Source of the DNA: an uncultured Kiritimatiellota bacterium
Lineage (GTDB): Bacteria; Verrucomicrobiota; Kiritimatiellia; RFP12; UBA1067
DNA: 22,001 nt
Direction: 5' to 3'
Assembly (NCBI GenBank): GCA_934667295.1
Contig: CAKULR010000005.1
Coordinates: 1 to 22,001 of the forward strand
Below, one piece after another: positions 19,775 through 22,001 of the stretch (position 1 is its first letter; every line of letters begins with the position of its first letter). Under the pieces are notes generated by a model that saw only the letters and a list, made by a program, of their open reading frames with translations, did not search any database and had not been told where the DNA came from. Position numbers and translations under genes: made by a program.

Positions 19775-21991
19775 ATGAGGGGACTTCATCGGGGCTGGGC
19801 ACCGTGCGTGGCGCTCGCGCTCGTGGCGGGCGCATGGGCGAATCCGCTGGCGGAGCGCGTGAAGGGACTGCGGACGGAAACGCTGGCGGAGTGGCGCAGC
19901 GTCGGCCCGGGCGGCGGCGGCTGGATCCAGTCGATGTGCTGGAGCCGCTTCGACACGAACCGCCTCTTCGTCGGCTGCGACGTGGGCGGGTTCTACTATT
20001 CCGAGGACGCGGGGCGCCACTACGAGATGCGCAACCGTGGGCTCAGGAACATGTTCATCGAGACGATCGCCGAACATCCGGCGAACCCCGATGTCCTCCT
20101 CCTCGGCTCGCCGGGCGGCATCTACAAGACGTGCGACCGGGGACGGACCTGGCAGGAGAAGCGGACCGGTCTTCCCCCGGTCTCCGCTTCGTCGCACACG
20201 GTCCAGATCTCGAAGTTCGCCTTCCACCCCGCCCGCCCGGACGTCGTCTACGCGGCGGTGGGGCAGCCGCGCACGCAGACGGGCGCGCGCGGCGAGATCT
20301 GGCGTTCGGACGACGCGGGCGAGTCGTGGCGGATGATCGTGACGGGCGGCCTCGCGAAGGACGTCAACGTCTTCGACCTCGCGTTCAACGCGACGAACGG
20401 CGCGAGTCTGCTCCTCACGTCGAACCGGGGCGTCTTCCGCAGCGAGGACGGCGGCTGCACCTGGACGCCGTCGAACGAGGGCCTGCCCGCGCACCGGCGC
20501 ACGCGCCGCCTCGCCTGGAGCCCGTCCGCCCCCTGCGTCGTCTACGTGACGCTGCGCCAGAAGGGCGGCGAGGCCCCGTGGTCCGCCGGCGTCTACCGCA
20601 GCGACGACGGCGGGCGGACCTGGCAGGCGCGTTTCAACGGCATTCCCCAGCGCGCCGGACAGCCCGGCTGCGACGACAACCTCTGCACGTGGACGGACTG
20701 CCTGGCGGTCGACCCGCGCAACCCCGACGTCGCCTGGACGGGTGGCGCCACCTGGTGGTGTACGGGCATCTTCAAGACGGTGAACGGCGGGCGCTCCTGG
20801 CGGGACACGTTCCCCTCGCGCCGTCCCGGCTGGATCACCTTCTGGGGCCCCTCCGCGATGTGCCTCGCCCTCTCGCCCCTCGATCCCGCGCGCGTCGCCT
20901 ACGGCACGTCGGGGATGGTCTACGCGACGGAGGACGGCGGGACCAATTGGGCGCAGCGCTATTGCACGGAACGGGTGGACGGCACGTTCGCGGGGACGGG
21001 CCTGGAGGTGACGTGCCTCCACACCGTCGTCCCCTCCCGCCACCGTCCGGGGCGCGTCTACCTCGGCTACTTCGACATCGGCCTCCTCGTGACGGACGAC
21101 GCGGGCCGCTCGTTCCGCCGCCCGATGGCGGGTATCCCCGCGAAGAACGTCAACTCCTGCTTCTCGCTCGCCGAGGCGCCGGACGATCCGCAGCTCCTCT
21201 GGGCCGGGTTCGGATCCTGGGGCAACGGCGGCACGGGCTGCGTGGCGAAGAGCGTGGACGGCGGCGCCACCTGGACGCCCTGCACGAACGCGGCGAGCGG
21301 CTGGGTGGACACGCCCGCGCGCGGCCTCGTCGTGCTCGGCGCGAAGCCGCACTACCGCGTCCTCTACGCGGGCCGGAAGGGGCTCGTGACGAGCGCGGAC
21401 GGCGGCGCGACGTGGACGAGCGGCGACACGGCGGCGTGCCCGGTCGCTTCGCGCGTGCGGACGTTTGCGGTGGCGGGCGACCGCCTCGTCGCCGGGGTTG
21501 AGGGGACGGACGCGGAACCGGCCGCCGTCTACGCGGGACGGCTGGACGGCGCGGGCGGCTGGCGACGCCTCACGCCCCCCGCGCTCCGCCTCGGCGAAAT
21601 CCGGCGCGTCGTCGTGGAGGGGAACCGGATCCTCGTGACGGCGCGCGCGCAGTGGCGTGCCGCGACGCACGAGACGCGCCTTGGCGGCGCGTGGCTCAGC
21701 GTGGACGGCGGCGCGACGTGGAAGCGGGTGCTGGCGGATGCGTTCTGCGACGCGGCGCTCGTGTCGCGCGGCGAACTCTTCGTCGCCCTCTCCGACCATC
21801 CCTACCACGACCATTCCGTGGGCGGGGGCGTGCTCCACTCGGTCGACGACGGCGCGACGTGGACGGTGCTGGACGGTCCGCAGCTCCAGAACTGGAACGC
21901 CTCGGCGCTCGCCCTCGACCCGTTCGACCCGCGCATGCTGTGGGTCGGAACGGGGGGCAATTCGGTCTTCGTCGGCACGCTGAGGCGCTAG
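19775..21991 (+). CDS. Secreted Asp-box/BNR propeller protein, GH74-like
   Basis: A protein of 738 residues. GGAG lies 6 nt before the ATG at 19775. Residues 1-22 form a signal peptide ending GAWA. Twelve Asp-box motifs (S/T-x-D-x-G-x-T/S-W) can be counted, for example SDDAGESW, SEDGGCTW, SDDGGRTW, TEDGGTNW, SVDGGATW, SADGGATW and SVDDGATW, spread over the whole length; this fits one or two beta-propellers. The early VGCDVGGFYYSEDAG (Asp69) resembles the stretch holding a catalytic Asp in GH74 xyloglucanases. Sortilin/VPS10-type or sialidase-type propellers are the alternatives, and the second GH74 catalytic Asp was not pinned down. A role in polysaccharide handling outside the cell is inference. 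It is the last gene of the operon, and the window ends 10 nt later. Confidence 0.75.
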   Translation: MRGLHRGWAPCVALALVAGAWANPLAERVKGLRTETLAEWRSVGPGGGGWIQSMCWSRFDTNRLFVGCDVGGFYYSEDAGRHYEMRNRGLRNMFIETIAEHPANPDVLLLGSPGGIYKTCDRGRTWQEKRTGLPPVSASSHTVQISKFAFHPARPDVVYAAVGQPRTQTGARGEIWRSDDAGESWRMIVTGGLAKDVNVFDLAFNATNGASLLLTSNRGVFRSEDGGCTWTPSNEGLPAHRRTRRLAWSPSAPCVVYVTLRQKGGEAPWSAGVYRSDDGGRTWQARFNGIPQRAGQPGCDDNLCTWTDCLAVDPRNPDVAWTGGATWWCTGIFKTVNGGRSWRDTFPSRRPGWITFWGPSAMCLALSPLDPARVAYGTSGMVYATEDGGTNWAQRYCTERVDGTFAGTGLEVTCLHTVVPSRHRPGRVYLGYFDIGLLVTDDAGRSFRRPMAGIPAKNVNSCFSLAEAPDDPQLLWAGFGSWGNGGTGCVAKSVDGGATWTPCTNAASGWVDTPARGLVVLGAKPHYRVLYAGRKGLVTSADGGATWTSGDTAACPVASRVRTFAVAGDRLVAGVEGTDAEPAAVYAGRLDGAGGWRRLTPPALRLGEIRRVVVEGNRILVTARAQWRAATHETRLGGAWLSVDGGATWKRVLADAFCDAALVSRGELFVALSDHPYHDHSVGGGVLHSVDDGATWTVLDGPQLQNWNASALALDPFDPRMLWVGTGGNSVFVGTLRR

Positions 21992-22001
21992 CGCAGGGTT
22001 C

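Noticed and set aside
15315..19835. A 1506-codon open frame on the minus strand
   Set aside because: Only its last 279 codons are the uridylyltransferase gene; the rest runs opposite or out of frame to clear genes (uxs, DUF481, radical SAM). It reflects few stop codons in GC-rich DNA.
19682..21838. A 718-codon minus-strand frame opposite the propeller gene
   Set aside because: Antisense shadow of a codon-biased gene with Asp-box motifs; its composition is Arg/Ala/Val-rich without motifs.

Overview
The window is GC-rich bacterial DNA with short intergenic gaps, Shine-Dalgarno starts and sigma70-type promoters. No tRNA, rRNA, CRISPR array, phage gene or recognisable insertion sequence was seen. 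The gene set suggests an uncultured member of the PVC group, perhaps Kiritimatiellota or a relative: a DUF1570-like metallopeptidase, a DUF481 barrel, a B12-type radical SAM enzyme, an extended sugar ABC permease and an Asp-box propeller protein. This placement is inference only; no marker gene here fixes the phylum.

Layout. 1-1229: 3' part of a secreted-type zinc metallopeptidase, converging on a small CBM48 (glycogen-binding) protein at 1245-1589. 1590-1767: divergent promoters, a perfect-consensus one for the CBM48 gene and an extended -10 one for a tandem-RidA protein (1768-2718) that would be transcribed leaderless. 2715-2860: a cluster of four REP-like palindromes. 2876-3621: rplU-rpmA with promoter and strong terminator. 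3835-7528: a TRAP transporter operon (dctP-dctQ-dctM) in which DctQ is fused to a DUF805-like membrane domain. 7503-8958: an accessory patch with a 61-bp duplication over the end of dctM, a terminator, short tandem-repeat arrays and an unrecognised minus-strand gene. 8959-11640: eutB-eutC-corrinoid adenosyltransferase, a compact ethanolamine ammonia-lyase set without microcompartment genes.

17134-11646 (minus): a tightly packed five-gene operon, UDP-glucuronate decarboxylase, nucleotidyltransferase, glucuronokinase-like GHMP kinase, alanine racemase and a MalG-type ABC permease with a very large insertion. The first three encode in adjacent genes a possible route glucuronate -> glucuronate-1-P -> UDP-glucuronate -> UDP-xylose, resembling the plant salvage pathway. 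This is the most interesting system in the window. 17256-21991 (plus): the divergently transcribed DUF481 protein, radical SAM/B12 enzyme and secreted Asp-box (GH74-like) protein, probably one operon.

How they work together: the TRAP operon and ABC permease import small solutes; the Eut set turns ethanolamine into acetaldehyde and ammonia using B12 made usable by the adenosyltransferase; the nucleotide-sugar operon would feed cell-surface glycan synthesis; the plus-strand operon encodes envelope and secreted proteins. The substrate of either transporter cannot be read from the sequence.
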